DNA of 64,000 nucleotides. It comes from Eremophila alpestris peregrina. Its lineage: Eukaryota > Chordata > Aves > Passeriformes > Alaudidae. The notes beneath the pieces are model-generated. The model made no database searches. It saw only the letters and a program-made list of their open reading frames with translations, and was not told the origin of the DNA. The position numbers and the translations under genes were made by a program. The DNA lies in the NCBI GenBank assembly GCA_009792885.1, contig WMCF01000025.1:2159343-2223342 (forward strand), in the 5' to 3' direction. Of the stretch, positions 1 through 12,100 are shown piece by piece. Positions within the stretch are counted from its first letter, which is position 1, and each line of letters begins with the position of its first letter.

Positions 1-3000
1 CTTTTTAATAGAAAAGTAAATAAGTGGGAAAATATCAGCTTCAAATGACACCCTGCAACCATTGTTTAAGATCCCAAAAATACCGTAGTTCTTCCCTTTG
101 CATGGAAGGTGACAGGCTCACAATGAATTCTTAGGAAATATTTTCCCTCTTAACCAGCTCTGGTCAGTAAGATTTTCTCTTGTTTTATTTTTAACAAACT
201 GCTGGAAGTACCTCTTTGGGTAGCATAATGGACTCATTCAGGGCAGAAGGAAGGCATGGACTGGGAAGGGGGAATTGTTTGAATGTCAGTACAATTTACT
301 TTTAGTGGCTTTGAGCAAAAGGTAAGAAGTTGTCATCTTTGCAAATGAAGATGTCCCATATCCATTAAAATGCTTTTGTTTTCTAATAATGTCTCTTTAC
401 ATGAGATAGTTTTATAATTTACACCTTATGTCCAAATTTCATACAATAAAAATCTTATTTTTTTCCTATTGCATCAGGAGCTGTAGTGTCTTTTGATACT
501 TCAGATGGATTCCTGTTAGCTCAACTGTAATTAAAAACATCTTTCAATCACTATGTGGACATGTCTGCTCAGAATGATATGGGACTTTCATTTCTTTGAA
601 GAATTTTTGGTTATGATGTATTTGGGAATAATGATTTTGAAGTCCATGTTCAGTCATAAAGAATATACAGGTGATTCATTGTCTAAGTAAAAAAGAAAAG
701 ATAAAATATGTTTGAAATTTGAAGACCTATCTTTAAGACTTGCCCATGTAATGAGAATACATTTTATGTGTATCAACAGTTTTATATTTATTTAGAAGTG
801 TGCAGTGATCTCTTTCTGCAAGGAACAGATACATCTCCATCTTCATGGAACACTGAAGTCTAATTGCTTGGTGATAGGAGTACTGGATGTTGAAAACTTC
901 TGTATTATTTTTACTGAGCTGTCAATAAGAGCTCAGAGTTGCAGGTGGCATTTTCAGTGACTTAATTTTGCCACAAAGGCTTGCAATGACTTGCCAAGAC
1001 ACTTGGCTCACTTTTCACAATAATCCAAATATGGACTGAGATATTTTATTAATTTGGGGGTTAACAAAAACTGCCTTTTGTTAGTACCATGAACTTTAGT
1101 GATTTTTAAATCTGGCACTTGGGCTGAAGTCTGCGCCACCATTCTTACAATTTAATAGTTATGTGTCCTTGGAACTATCTAAAGATAGAAGGATTGATGT
1201 ATATATCATCCTTGACCTCATTTTAACATTTACCATAATTTTCAAGCTCCAAGACTATGGTGGCCTTGTGAGAGATTTTTGTATATTGAACCAAGAACAT
1301 GGCTGAGTTTTTATCCTATTGAAATCAATACATCTTGTCTAGTTTATGTCACTTGCTACTATTTAATTATCTACAAGCAAGTCAAATTGATTACACAATT
1401 TAAAAACTTTACAGCTTTGAAGCAAAATGACTGAGCCTTTAGATTTGGCTAGGATAGCTATCAATGCTGGTAGCAAAATATAATTAATAAATTAATATTT
1501 TTGATTGGGAAGAACAGCTTTTAATAACTTTAAAGGAAATGACACAAGGAAATGATACAACTGTAGCTTGGAACTAAAATTCATCATAAGACTCGAAATC
1601 ATTGTTGGGGCTTGGCTTTTTCAATCTTCTGTCCCAATTTCTTGATTATCAGAGGAGCTTGTTCACATATGTATATATCTCTTCCCTGTGTTTTGAAGAT
1701 AAAAAGCAGTCTTAAAGTTTTGTCCCTTATTTCAACTTTTGTGATTATTGGTGGAGGAGATTTTAAGCTTGGGATAAAAACTGAGTGAAGTATCTGTGAA
1801 TATACTCCCAGATAAAAGGTTGGGTGAGCTTTTTTGCAAAAAGACATGTACAACTTGCATGCAGCATATGTATGTGCACACCTTGCATGAAAACTCTCTA
1901 GATACTGATAAAAATCCTTCAGCTCTCTAGGAGAAAAAAATGTAGTTCTTGCCCCTAAGAAGACATTTCATGGCTCTTTGTTTCGTATTTTTTTTAGAAT
2001 GAAGGTGAAAAATAGAGTTGTGCAGGTTAAAACCTAGGAATATTGAAAGGAGAGAAAGAATAAAGGACATCTAAAATGCCAGTGCAGCAAAATTAAGGAT
2101 ATATCAGAGGAAAACAGGTCTAAGAAGGAAGGCAAATTCTTGGTTAGGTAACAGATGTTTTCCCTCAAGGATAGTGATGGAGCAGAAGCACCAGAGGGGG
2201 TAAAAGAAAATCTAATGAACAGCAAAATCTCTTACCTTTTTCCTTCTACTCCCAATGTCAGAACAATGTGTAAAGCGGTGTGACAAGATCTGTCACCTTC
2301 TTTGATACTGCCACAACACCCAAGAAAACAGATAGCTAATTTTTAAATTTACATGCAGGATGAGAGGAAATGTTCCCAGTAATTAGATGACTAGATCTAT
2401 CAAGGGAAGCTCAGCAGAGCTGAGTACTGTGCATGTAGTTGAGCTGCCTTCAAGGGGAGAGTTGTGTGTGCCAACATTTATTGTTTTCTTCTTTCCATTG
2501 CTGCATACAAGAAAAGCAGCAGTAAAGTGCTTTACTCCATAGAATTCTCACTAAAGTAGGATATTAGTAGAATATTCATTAGAGATTTATCAACATGTTT
2601 GTGTTGTGATGGTTAGTTATGAAATTATTGTACCTTTGGTACTAGACTAGTTATAAAATGCAGATTACCTCCTTACACAGGCTTCCTTATTGCAGTTGCT
2701 ACCTAAGGTCAGGCTGTGCACTGACTTACAAGACAATTGAATAAATCCATTTAACATGGAATAACAGACTTTGACATTTGGCTGGCACATAAGTTTTTTA
2801 AAAAGATGTTGCCAACACATCAGTTTCCATGTGATAAATACATTGTTTCCAATACATGAAAGCCCAGAAATTTATCAGAATAAAAGGTCATCTCCAAATC
2901 AGAAATGGAAATGTATCCATGACTGTATATGTCTTTTTCCTTTTTTCCTTTGTTTCTTCGTTTTTATAAGAGCAACTAGGTAATGCAACAGTCGGCTGGG

Positions 3001-3689
3001 AGCCAAATTTGCCCTTTGACACAGATATCCTGTTGTTATAAACCAGTGGGAGCCATATGCTTGTGAAGTTAAAGCATGCTTTTTTTTATGTTTATGCTGT
3101 TTTAATGTAGGCTATGATCCTGCAGTCATTTATGCAGTAAAAATTCCCATCAAACTGAACAGCAGCATGAGGATCAACAGTGGCAATTTTCTCTTAGTAG
3201 GGCTTCCAGCAAGAGGCTGCCTGCTGCTCCCAGCCGTGGCAGAGGGCAGCCTCACGCTGCTCACGGGACTGAGTGGCTGTGATCACATTACATCCACCCA
3301 GCAGACCTTTCACTTGCTGCCTATAAAGTGACAATGGATCAATTTTAAACTGACCCCTCTGACTTTTAAAGCCCTTACCGTAGAAGGAGCTGATTTTCTG
3401 TAAGCCTCCCCAATTTCTTTGGCTCTTGAGTCTTCTCATTTTTTTTTCGTAGTTGGAGGTTGTTTGTGGGCAGGAATTCTGTTGTTGTGGCCACAGTGGC
3501 TTTGTAACTTATTTATTCTAAGGGTAGTTTTTATCCTGCCATTTTTTAAACAATGTTGTACGAATCCAGATTTTTGGCATGCCCATCTCTCCTTCTCCCC
3601 AGCATCAGTTCAGTTTTAGTTGTCTTTCTACAAAGAAAGCCATGTCCCAACTTACAGCATTTTGTAAGTTTTTGCCCAGTTTCCCTTAT

Positions 3690-4310
3690 GAAATTCAGGT
3701 TAGAAGGGATTTATGGAGTGGCTTGTCTCACCAAACAGGGCTACCTTCCAAGCTAAGTTAGGTTGTTCAGGACTGTGTCCAGTCTAGTTTTGAGTTATTC
3801 CCAAGGATGGAGATGGCACAACTCCTCTGAGAAATCTTTTGCAGTGATTGGCTGCCCTCATAGGGAAGCCTTTCTTCTTTATGTTTGATCAGAATTTTCC
3901 TTGCTGCATCTGTGAATGATGCCTCTCTGTATGTCTGAAAAGAGTCTGGCTTTGCTTTGTCTATAACTCCCCTCTCTTTAATTAATGAAGGCAGTAATGA
4001 GATCTCCTGAAGCTTCGTTCTCTTCTCCAGGCTGAGGGAGCACCATCTTTCAGTCTTTCTCTACAGGACATGTACTTCAACTTCCTGGCCATTTTAGTGG
4101 GTCACTGTTGAACTCTCTGCAGTTTACAAAGACTGAAGATCCAAAACTGAACACAATAATCCACACAGCCTTTGAGTGCTGGGCAATAGGAATAACCACT
4201 AGACCTGCTATCTATGCTATTAAGAATACTGTGTGGTGTATGGCTGGAATTCCACGCAAGTGCGCTGGTTGCACACACTCAGCTGGACATTAGTGTCTTG
4301 CTTTCTATGC
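3690..4310 (-). mobile_element. CR1 LINE fragment, old, 3' UTR part
   Basis: Read on the + strand this follows the order of a reversed avian CR1 3' region. It has a TTCAGGACTGTGTCCAG block, TTCTCTTCTCCAGGCTGAGG, a CTCTCTGCAGTTTACAAAGA block, and ATCCAAAACTGAACACAATA followed by a CACAGCCTTTGAGTGCTGGG-like block. Each matches a piece of the usual CR1 pattern with many substitutions. The 3' terminal repeat is missing or too decayed to see. Both ends are approximate; similarity may run on past 4310 but becomes too weak to claim. Confidence 0.65.
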
Positions 4311-6536
4311 AAGTTAGCATAATGTCTGTTCCTCTGGACCTTTCTGGAAATGGGTTGGAGGGCCTCAGGGGTCTTCAGTGATCTTGATTCTCTTGATTCC
4401 CTCCTGCTGGGTCAGCTTTTGGTTGACAGTCAATGTCTGCTTCTCAACCTCATTCCTGCACTTGTGTTGGACTGTGCTGTGGTGTCCAGAGGCCAGAACA
4501 AGAACGTCCGTACCAAAGAAATGCAGCCCTACCTCCATATGGTCCCCCTCCCTAGTCACATCCTGTTCTTTCTCACACTGTGGTATTACCAGTAGTCCTT
4601 GGTTGGCTCCACAAGTGACCATCGATGTTTGAGACATATGAATTAGCCCTCTTATCTTCTAGGCTTCTACACATGGGCAGACTGAAATTGGGATCTGCAT
4701 TTTCTTTCTTTCTTGGGAGTCCATTGTGTGTAATACCTCTGTGAGTAGTGGGGCAATGGTATATTGCTCTGGATGTGGACAGGGTAATGGATAGATGCCC
4801 ACAGTTAAGAGCACCTTGGAGATATGAAGATGTTTGGACATGAGTTTAGATATTCCTGATGTTCTGGACAAATAAAAGAGGTGTACCTGAGAGTGCAGTG
4901 TGTCTCAGTGCTGGTCAGTACCACAGGGAGACAAGTCCACAGCTTGTTCTTTTGGAGAAGATGGCCTGGATGTGATAAGGTATTTATCTCTAGGACTTAA
5001 TTTTTGGCCTGTTTGGTTGCTCTGGAGGTTTTCCATGCCTCTTGGCTACATATACATATGGTAAAATGGGCTCTACAGGCACAATAGTGAAGCTTAGCAT
5101 CTTTATGAACCTTGTTATTATTACTTGAGGGAAATTAATGGCTGTTTGAATTATGCATGAGCATGCTGTGGTACTGCATTACTGTGTCTTCCATTAATAT
5201 GTCTTGTTCTCTTTCTTTGTCAGCTAATGTTCATGATAATTTCAGAGGTGCATCTTAAAGCTCAAACAAATGAATATCATAACCCAAACAGGTGGAAGAA
5301 CACGATATTAGGCTTTTGCATATTCTAATACATGAAACAAACAGCCAGTTATGTTTTAACAACATTATGAAAACAGAGGTATATCTGTGTAATAAAATTT
5401 ATGGTTGCTGCAACCATTACACTTAGAATGATTACATGATTATAAGAAAAATCAGTGGTTATTTGCTGCATTAATTAGCTGTTGATTTAATGCTATACAA
5501 ATGTGATTCCTTTCAAGTAATCATATTTAGTGCTGACATTTCTGAATAGGACTACCAATTGGTTAAACATGGGTAAATAGCAGTGCTGATTATAGATAAG
5601 CCACAGAAGAAAACAGTGTGATAATTTTAAATTTTTTAACATGTTACTTTCCAAGCCATGCTATTGTTAACAAAAACTTCTGGTGCATTTACAGCACCTT
5701 TTTAAATAAATGCACACCTTTGATATCCGCTACACAGCCAAAGTTGCCAAAGGAAGAAATGTTGTCTCTCTGTGCTGAACTTTTATGCGGGATTCTATAT
5801 TTCTGTGTCTCCCAGCAAGTCCAGCTGCCAAAGCCCTTTGTGAAATACTTAGTGGTTTACCCCACTCCATCTCAAGGTGAAATCAAGGGAGACTTTTAGT
5901 GGTTTGGAACTTATTGCAATGTCAAGATGTCTCTGTAAGTGGTTTTTTTTTTTACTTAAAGAAAAGCAAATAATATGATCCAAATATGAAAATATGTACA
6001 GCTAAACTGTCTCATTCCTAGACTTCCTAGCTGTCAAACCTCCTTGAAACTCAGAAAAAACAGCTTACCCTGTGCTAATGGTTAAATCTTCCTCATAATG
6101 AGGATGCTTGCAGAATACCTCAGTCTCTTGCTTACCTGTGCAAACCAAAGCCACATCTCAAATGATGTCAGTACCAATTTTTGGTGGGGTTTATTTCCAA
6201 TAACTTGTGCTTAACTTGCTGGGTCTGAGGACTGGACCTGCATGATTTCCATCAAGAGTGGTCCTGACCTGGGTTAAAATTTATGAGTCTGAAAAATGAT
6301 TATGTTTAATATGTACATACTTCATTGGTTGAATCCCTTAAATAAAAAGTACATTTCTTAATTAAAGTGCTTTTTTCTAGTGATTGTATAACAGTCGGTA
6401 TACTGGAGGTGACTTGGGGATTAATAATATGCAGTATTTGCTCTAGGCATTAAAAAAATAATCTTCCGATGTGCTATCTCTTGTATAGTTTTTCTTCATA
6501 TAGCTTGCTACTTTAATGGCTGCTGCTGGATCAGTT
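4311..6536. other. MOCOS: Intron sequence without recognised features
   Basis: No coding similarity, RNA gene or repeat family was recognised. The first few hundred bases might be a continuation of the CR1 copy just before. The rest is AT-rich with short homopolymer runs, such as a T run near 5942-5953. Confidence 0.5.
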
Positions 6537-7190
6537 TGTGTCTCGCAAACAGGATGGATCTTTGATAGTTGCAGACTTAGGATTTATTATTTATCTATAT
6601 CATACAAGCAATAAGCAAGAGATACAGAAAAACAACATCTATGCAAACTAAATCAAGAGACAAAATAAAAACCTCCGCAGAACAATTTATAAGAATTTTC
6701 TCAACCAATAGCTTACAATTAACAAACTTAACGTCACATTACTTTAGCAAATCAGAAAACGACCCACGTGGGTTCCAGGTTAACAAAAGCCTTCTATAAA
6801 GCTAAAAACAATACACAATAATTCATTATTTAGTTTGAAACTTTTCCTATCTTTGCGAAGCAAGGTATCTAAGTCTCCCACATCCTGAACCATCAGCATC
6901 TGTTCTTGTCCTTGTTCCCTCTGACAGACACAAATGTATTTTCTTAGTTCCTAATTTCCTAGCTTCCCATGAGAATTTGTAGAATTTCCCAGCTTCTCTC
7001 AGCCTTAAACCTCTTTCATACATCCTAGGTTTTCTCTCTTGCTTTTAGGATTCCTACAGGCTGCTTCCCTCCTATTTACATCAAAAGAACATACAGTATT
7101 TCCTGTAGGACTCTCTCTTACATACAGATATAATTTTTGTGTAAGACATTTGCCTAATCAATAAACTGTCAATGCCATGAGACTTCAACT
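6537..7190 (-). mobile_element. Probable solo LTR of an endogenous retrovirus, minus strand
   Basis: On the minus strand the block shows LTR-like signals in the right order. There is a CCAAT-type box (ATTGGTT, complement of 6703-6709), then a TATA-like CTTATAAATT (complement of 6684-6693), then about 100 bp later AATAAA (complement of 6583-6588), followed by a short U5-like segment ending near GCGAGACACA at about 6537-6546. The distal part (about 6780-7190) would be U3. No gag, pol or env sequence adjoins it, so a solo LTR is the simplest reading. The distal end and target-site duplication could not be placed. Alternative: an unrelated AT-rich stretch with chance promoter-like words. The family is not assigned. 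Confidence 0.45.
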
Positions 7191-8599
7191 TAATGTCTTT
7201 AGAAATCTGCATGAGGGTTTTTTACATTTGCAAAACTATAAAGAGCCAGGACTTTTTTGAGTGGTATTAGGAGTTAAAATCTGCCAAGTTCATCCTCTGT
7301 TTAAGTAGCAACAAGCCAATTCAGTCAATCAAGCCTACTGGTAAGCTGTTTCATAGGAAGCTATGCAAAGTGAAGTAAAAACATCCTTTTTTTCCCTTGA
7401 AAAAGGGCTAAAAACTGTAAAAATGGTATTTCAGAGACTGATTAGGATGTGAAATTTTAATCTGGCTGCAAACTAGACTTAGTGACAAGTTCTTCTGGCT
7501 TCTGCAAATCTGTAATGGTCAGTATTTAAAAATTCATTTGCTATCAGAACTCATCTTGCACATGCAAAAACTACCACGTTTTATACTTGGATTCAAATTT
7601 TACGATATACATACACTAAGGTGATACAAAGAAATCTGGGAAACTAGGAAAACAATATGCTAAAGAGCTACTGTACAAAATATGAATTTTTTCCTTCATT
7701 GCATATTTTCTTCATTGTTTTATTTGTTCAAAACAATATTTCCTCTGAAGGACTGACTGAAGAAGAAATATATACTCACACGTGAACCTCAGGCAATAGA
7801 AAATCCTTTACCTTGGATGTTGTGTTTGGCAGAGCTGAAGCAATCAGGAAGGAAAGAGGTAAAGAAAAAGTAAATTATGATTTTAGATGCTTTGGTTTGG
7901 AAAGCTAGACCCACTGGCTTTTTTGCTGCCTTGCCTTTTTTCATGTAGGACTTGCAGATAGCTCTGGTGGTAGATGCCAGAAACACTCACACAGACATGG
8001 ACAAGTTTTAATAACCTACTCTTAGCCAACTTAAACTTCCCTTCTGCTAAACAATGTCAGGCCTTCACCCCAGAAGATAATTCCATTTATCTCTTACTGG
8101 CTGGACTAACATATGAACATACATCAAAATTCTCAAGTCTCTATTGGGACACAAGCCCACATTTAAAACTAGATAGGTGTTTAACTGATGTTCAGAACAG
8201 GGTTTTTTATTAGCAGGCTTTATTTTTAATTACACAAGCACAAAGAAGAAGCATGGGAGTGCTTGGTTTTGGTGTTGTTTTAAATTTCTGACTCATTTTA
8301 TGTTCTTGTAAACCACATATTTTTAGTGTAGTGATTTGCACTGTCAGCTTTGAAAAAAAATCAGCAGCACATCCAGTTCGAGTTAGCAGCCAGACTTCAA
8401 GTTCTTAATTATTTAAGACTTAACTATTTTTATTTTTCTTGTAGTGTGACATATATCAAACCCATTTTCACACTTACAAAGACGAAAGCAGTATCTACTT
8501 TGGGAAGCGTTTTTGCTCTACTTCTGGCTTTCTTGTTTCTGTAAAGTGCAAAAGAAAACAGCCAAAAATATCAGTCATCCCTTGTGCTTTAAATGTAGA
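7191..8599. other. MOCOS: Intron sequence without recognised features
   Basis: AT-rich sequence. Short open frames on both strands have no recognisable domains. No repeat family was identified. Confidence 0.5.
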
Positions 8600-9130
8600 G
8601 AACCTTAGGACTGGAAGGTGAAGGTGTTTGGTACTTGGTGACAGCCATACATTTCTTGAGAGCCACATCCATTCGTAAACCTCCAAGAACCCCAGTCTGT
8701 ATAATACTTCTTGGCAAAGTTTCATTGCTTTGCTGTCCCCTCAGGGCAAAAGCTTTTTCTTCTATCCAGTTTGATCCTCTCTCATTTCATTTAATGTCTT
8801 TTGCCCCACATTCTCACACTGCACCACTGTGAAGAGCCTGTCTCTGTCTTCTTAATGACCTCCTCACAGGTAGGGGAAGGCTGCTGTTAGATCCCTCTGA
8901 AGTCTTCACTTTCAGAGGCTGAAACCCCTGCAGGTCATGTGCTCAGCCTTGCTGTTTCTCCACTGAATTAGCTGCACTTGATCATCGTCTTTCCTGTGCT
9001 GGAGGCCTGAAACTGTGGTACTCTCCTCATGATTGCTTCATAGAGGAGGATGGTGGGCTGTGCTTCAGGTAATCCAGCCCAGGATGCTCCTTGCCTTCTT
9101 GGCTGTCAGGCCTATATTCCCTTTTGTGGA
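8600..9130 (-). mobile_element. CR1 LINE fragment, old, 3' UTR part
   Basis: On the + strand it matches a reversed CR1 3' region. It shows a GAAGAGCCTGTCTCTGTCTT block, then a GATCCCTCTGAAGTCTTCAC block and AGAGGCTGAAACCCCTGCAG. It ends with a CCAGCCCAGGATGCTCCTTG block followed by CCTTCTTGGCTGTCAGG. The order is that of the CR1 consensus, but divergence is high, so this is an old insertion. Ends are approximate. Confidence 0.7.
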
Positions 9131-12100
9131 TGTATATCTTTATCTAAAAGGGAATGTTACTCAAATACTAAGCCTTTATAGAGCTAACTATAGCCTTTAT
9201 ATAGCTCCTCCCCTGGCAGGAGCTGGTTAACTACTTACACTTGGCAGAATTGCTTGGCCTCACTCATCCACAAGGTGCTCCGTTATTCTTCTGCTAGATG
9301 TAGCTGATCCTGGAATCTGTAAAGGTTATGTACTTTCATCTGTCATATATTTGGTGAATTGTAAATGTTCTGTGTGCACATTTTCCCAGATGTGATACCT
9401 GCTAATCCCTGGTGACAGTGACCTGCTATTTTGAGCATGGAGTTGATGCATTATTGATTAATCCATCTTAGACTGCACTTAAAGCGGTTGTACTCTAATT
9501 ACATCTGGTCTCTAGAAATAATAATTTAGCATTTCAGAGGCTTCTTGGAAGAGATGGGAATTTCTGTACTGCAGAATGTTTATTTTGATAGTATTTTTGT
9601 CTTAGCAGGAAAAATAAAGTGTATCTATTAACAGAGTATTCTTTTAATCCTGTTGCATTTATATAACAATAATTTATCATTAGTAAGATTCTTTTTCCCT
9701 GTGGATGTTTCATTTTAGCAGTACAATTTGTTGTTTCCAAAGACAATAGTACATCACTTGAAAGCACTATACTGTAATCTCAAAAAGAAGCTTCTTTGCT
9801 GAGCCTTTTCCTTTCTATGTGTCTGTGTGTGATTTTTTGGTCAGTTACTCATGTTTTATTAATCCTGAATTCTCTTAAAATATTTTATCTTAACAGTTTC
9901 TGGCTGGGCCATTTGTATACTCTCTTGCTTTCTGACATTGAGAGCAGAGATGTAGCTAAGTTTCGTGGTTTAAAAAATAGGTCTCCAGGTGACTTTCACA
10001 TCAAAATGTTTTATTTTTTTATGGGTATTAGAAGTACCCCTTATCATGTTGATTGTGATGCATTTCAGATGGTACTGCTGATGGAAGTCAGCTTTATGCA
10101 GTAATTTGAAGAGAGGAGATCTACATTTTCACACACCCTCTGTTTGATTCCTTGGGTGAATAAGTTCGATAAAATAATCAGCTAAAGTACAATTAGTTTA
10201 AAATATAGTCAATTATTAATTAGAAGACAGTTGAATGTGACACACTGTTATGAACATTAGTAGGTGCTATACGTGTGTTACTTAAGCCTGAATTTAATAA
10301 GTGCTACCAAATCAGGCATCTAAAATTTTCATGTTTTGTATGCATTTTGGATTGCATTCAAGCATTTATGGTACAAAAGTTTATCATGCATCTCCTTTTC
10401 TTTGTGCTTTGATAGTGCATAAAATACCTGATGCATACTGTGGTACTTGATGTGTTAGGTAGTGTCTGGGGAAGATGATCTCTTTCTTGAAAAATTTATT
10501 ATCTAAGTTTAAGAGCAGGAACTGCAGGTGGGCACAGATGTTTAAGGGAGCATAGTAACCCAGCAGACAAGAAAGATCAACATAAGAAGTAACAGCGGTA
10601 GTTCCCCACTTGTTGAAAGAAAATTTATTCTGGAGGGTAGTGGGGGTGAAAGGCAAGGGACACTTGTAATTGAGTATCCAGAAATGGATGTTCTGCTAGT
10701 TGATGCTTGCTACAAGCTTTTACTAGAGCAGGAATGGGACTTTTTGAAAATGCAAAGATGGTAAGGTTTGTGGCACAGAGTCAAGAGTCAAAACCTTGGC
10801 AGTGGAGAAAAAATTCCTGTTTTGTTTCAGTTGGGATGAGGAGAGCTACCTGGGGACAGTGAGCTGGTCAAAGTGCCAAAGGGACAAACTGTTTCTTGCA
10901 GTAGAATTTGAACTAGCAGGGAATGAGAGAAGGGTGTGATGTCCAAGGCAGAGAAAAGCGTGCTAAGGGAAGTGAGTTACATTAGGTATTTTGTCCTGCT
11001 GGACACATGGAAGCAGGCAGGCCTTGGAACATTATAGCCAGTTGTGTAAGTGTAGGTTAGCCAAAGTTCTGAAGGATTCAAAGTGGTAAATTATTTGTTT
11101 CTTTATCTTTGAAACACTTTATTGAAATAAAGGTTTGAAATTAAATAATGCTGGTAATTACTGTAATTAGATAATACTGTTTGGGGCACATTACCTTAGA
11201 GAAAGGTATGAGAAGCCTTAGAGGAATAAATGCTCACAACTTTTCACACTTGTCAACATTTTGTTATATAAGCAGTCTTTATTTGGCAAAAATATAGTGG
11301 AATTGCTAGCAAGAATGTCAGTTTGTAACATCTGAGATATGACACTTAATCACGTAAATGTCTAAATATTGCACCCATACAGAGAAATAGCAAAGAGTTT
11401 AGCTTGTGCCAGGGCCTCAGCCTGTAGCTCTTCAGGAACAGCAAAGGATCAAAGTGCAGTGTACCTCGATTGCTGTACAAAGCAGTGGTTACACAAGAGC
11501 AACTGGATATGTACAAGAACATTGTAGTGCTTGTGCTTTTCTGACCTGGGTTTCTGAGCATCAGATACCAAGTATTCTCCAAAAGCACAAAGGGAATAGA
11601 GAGATCAAGGGGAGGAAAAAAAATCTAAGTTTTTGAATTCCCTGATGGGTCAGTTGTGTTTCAACATAGTAAGTAAAAATGCTTATTGAGTTAATGTACA
11701 AAGTAGAAACCTTTTTAGCACCTATGTATCATGACTTAAAAGCAAACTTCTCTTTGGTTTCTCGTTCAGAGTAAAATAACAGTACCTATGTTGATCGTAA
11801 AGGAATGCAACCTTGTGGCAAATGTGTATTTTTTTTCTTCCTTTGTAATTTAGCTGAGCAATATCAGAGAATCAAAAAAAAGGCTTAATCCTCATGAGAA
11901 CAATAAGGACAATAAAGTCACAAATGGTCTCCATATGTCCATATGAATTCTTAAGCACTAAATAAAGTAGATATCATAAGACAGTAAGGCTTTTTCTGTC
12001 TCTTAAATCAACAGTCAATTAGCTTTGTCTGAGGAGCACATAGAAGCTCTGTTCCTTTGCAAAGCTTTTAAGATCTTGTAAAGCCTTACAACTATTCTGG

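Noticed and set aside
4150..4170. AATCCACACAGC reads Asn-Pro-His-Ser, like the motif in an early MOCOS exon
   Set aside because: It falls inside a CR1 copy, the next codons do not match MOCOS and a stop follows at once. No splice sites fit.
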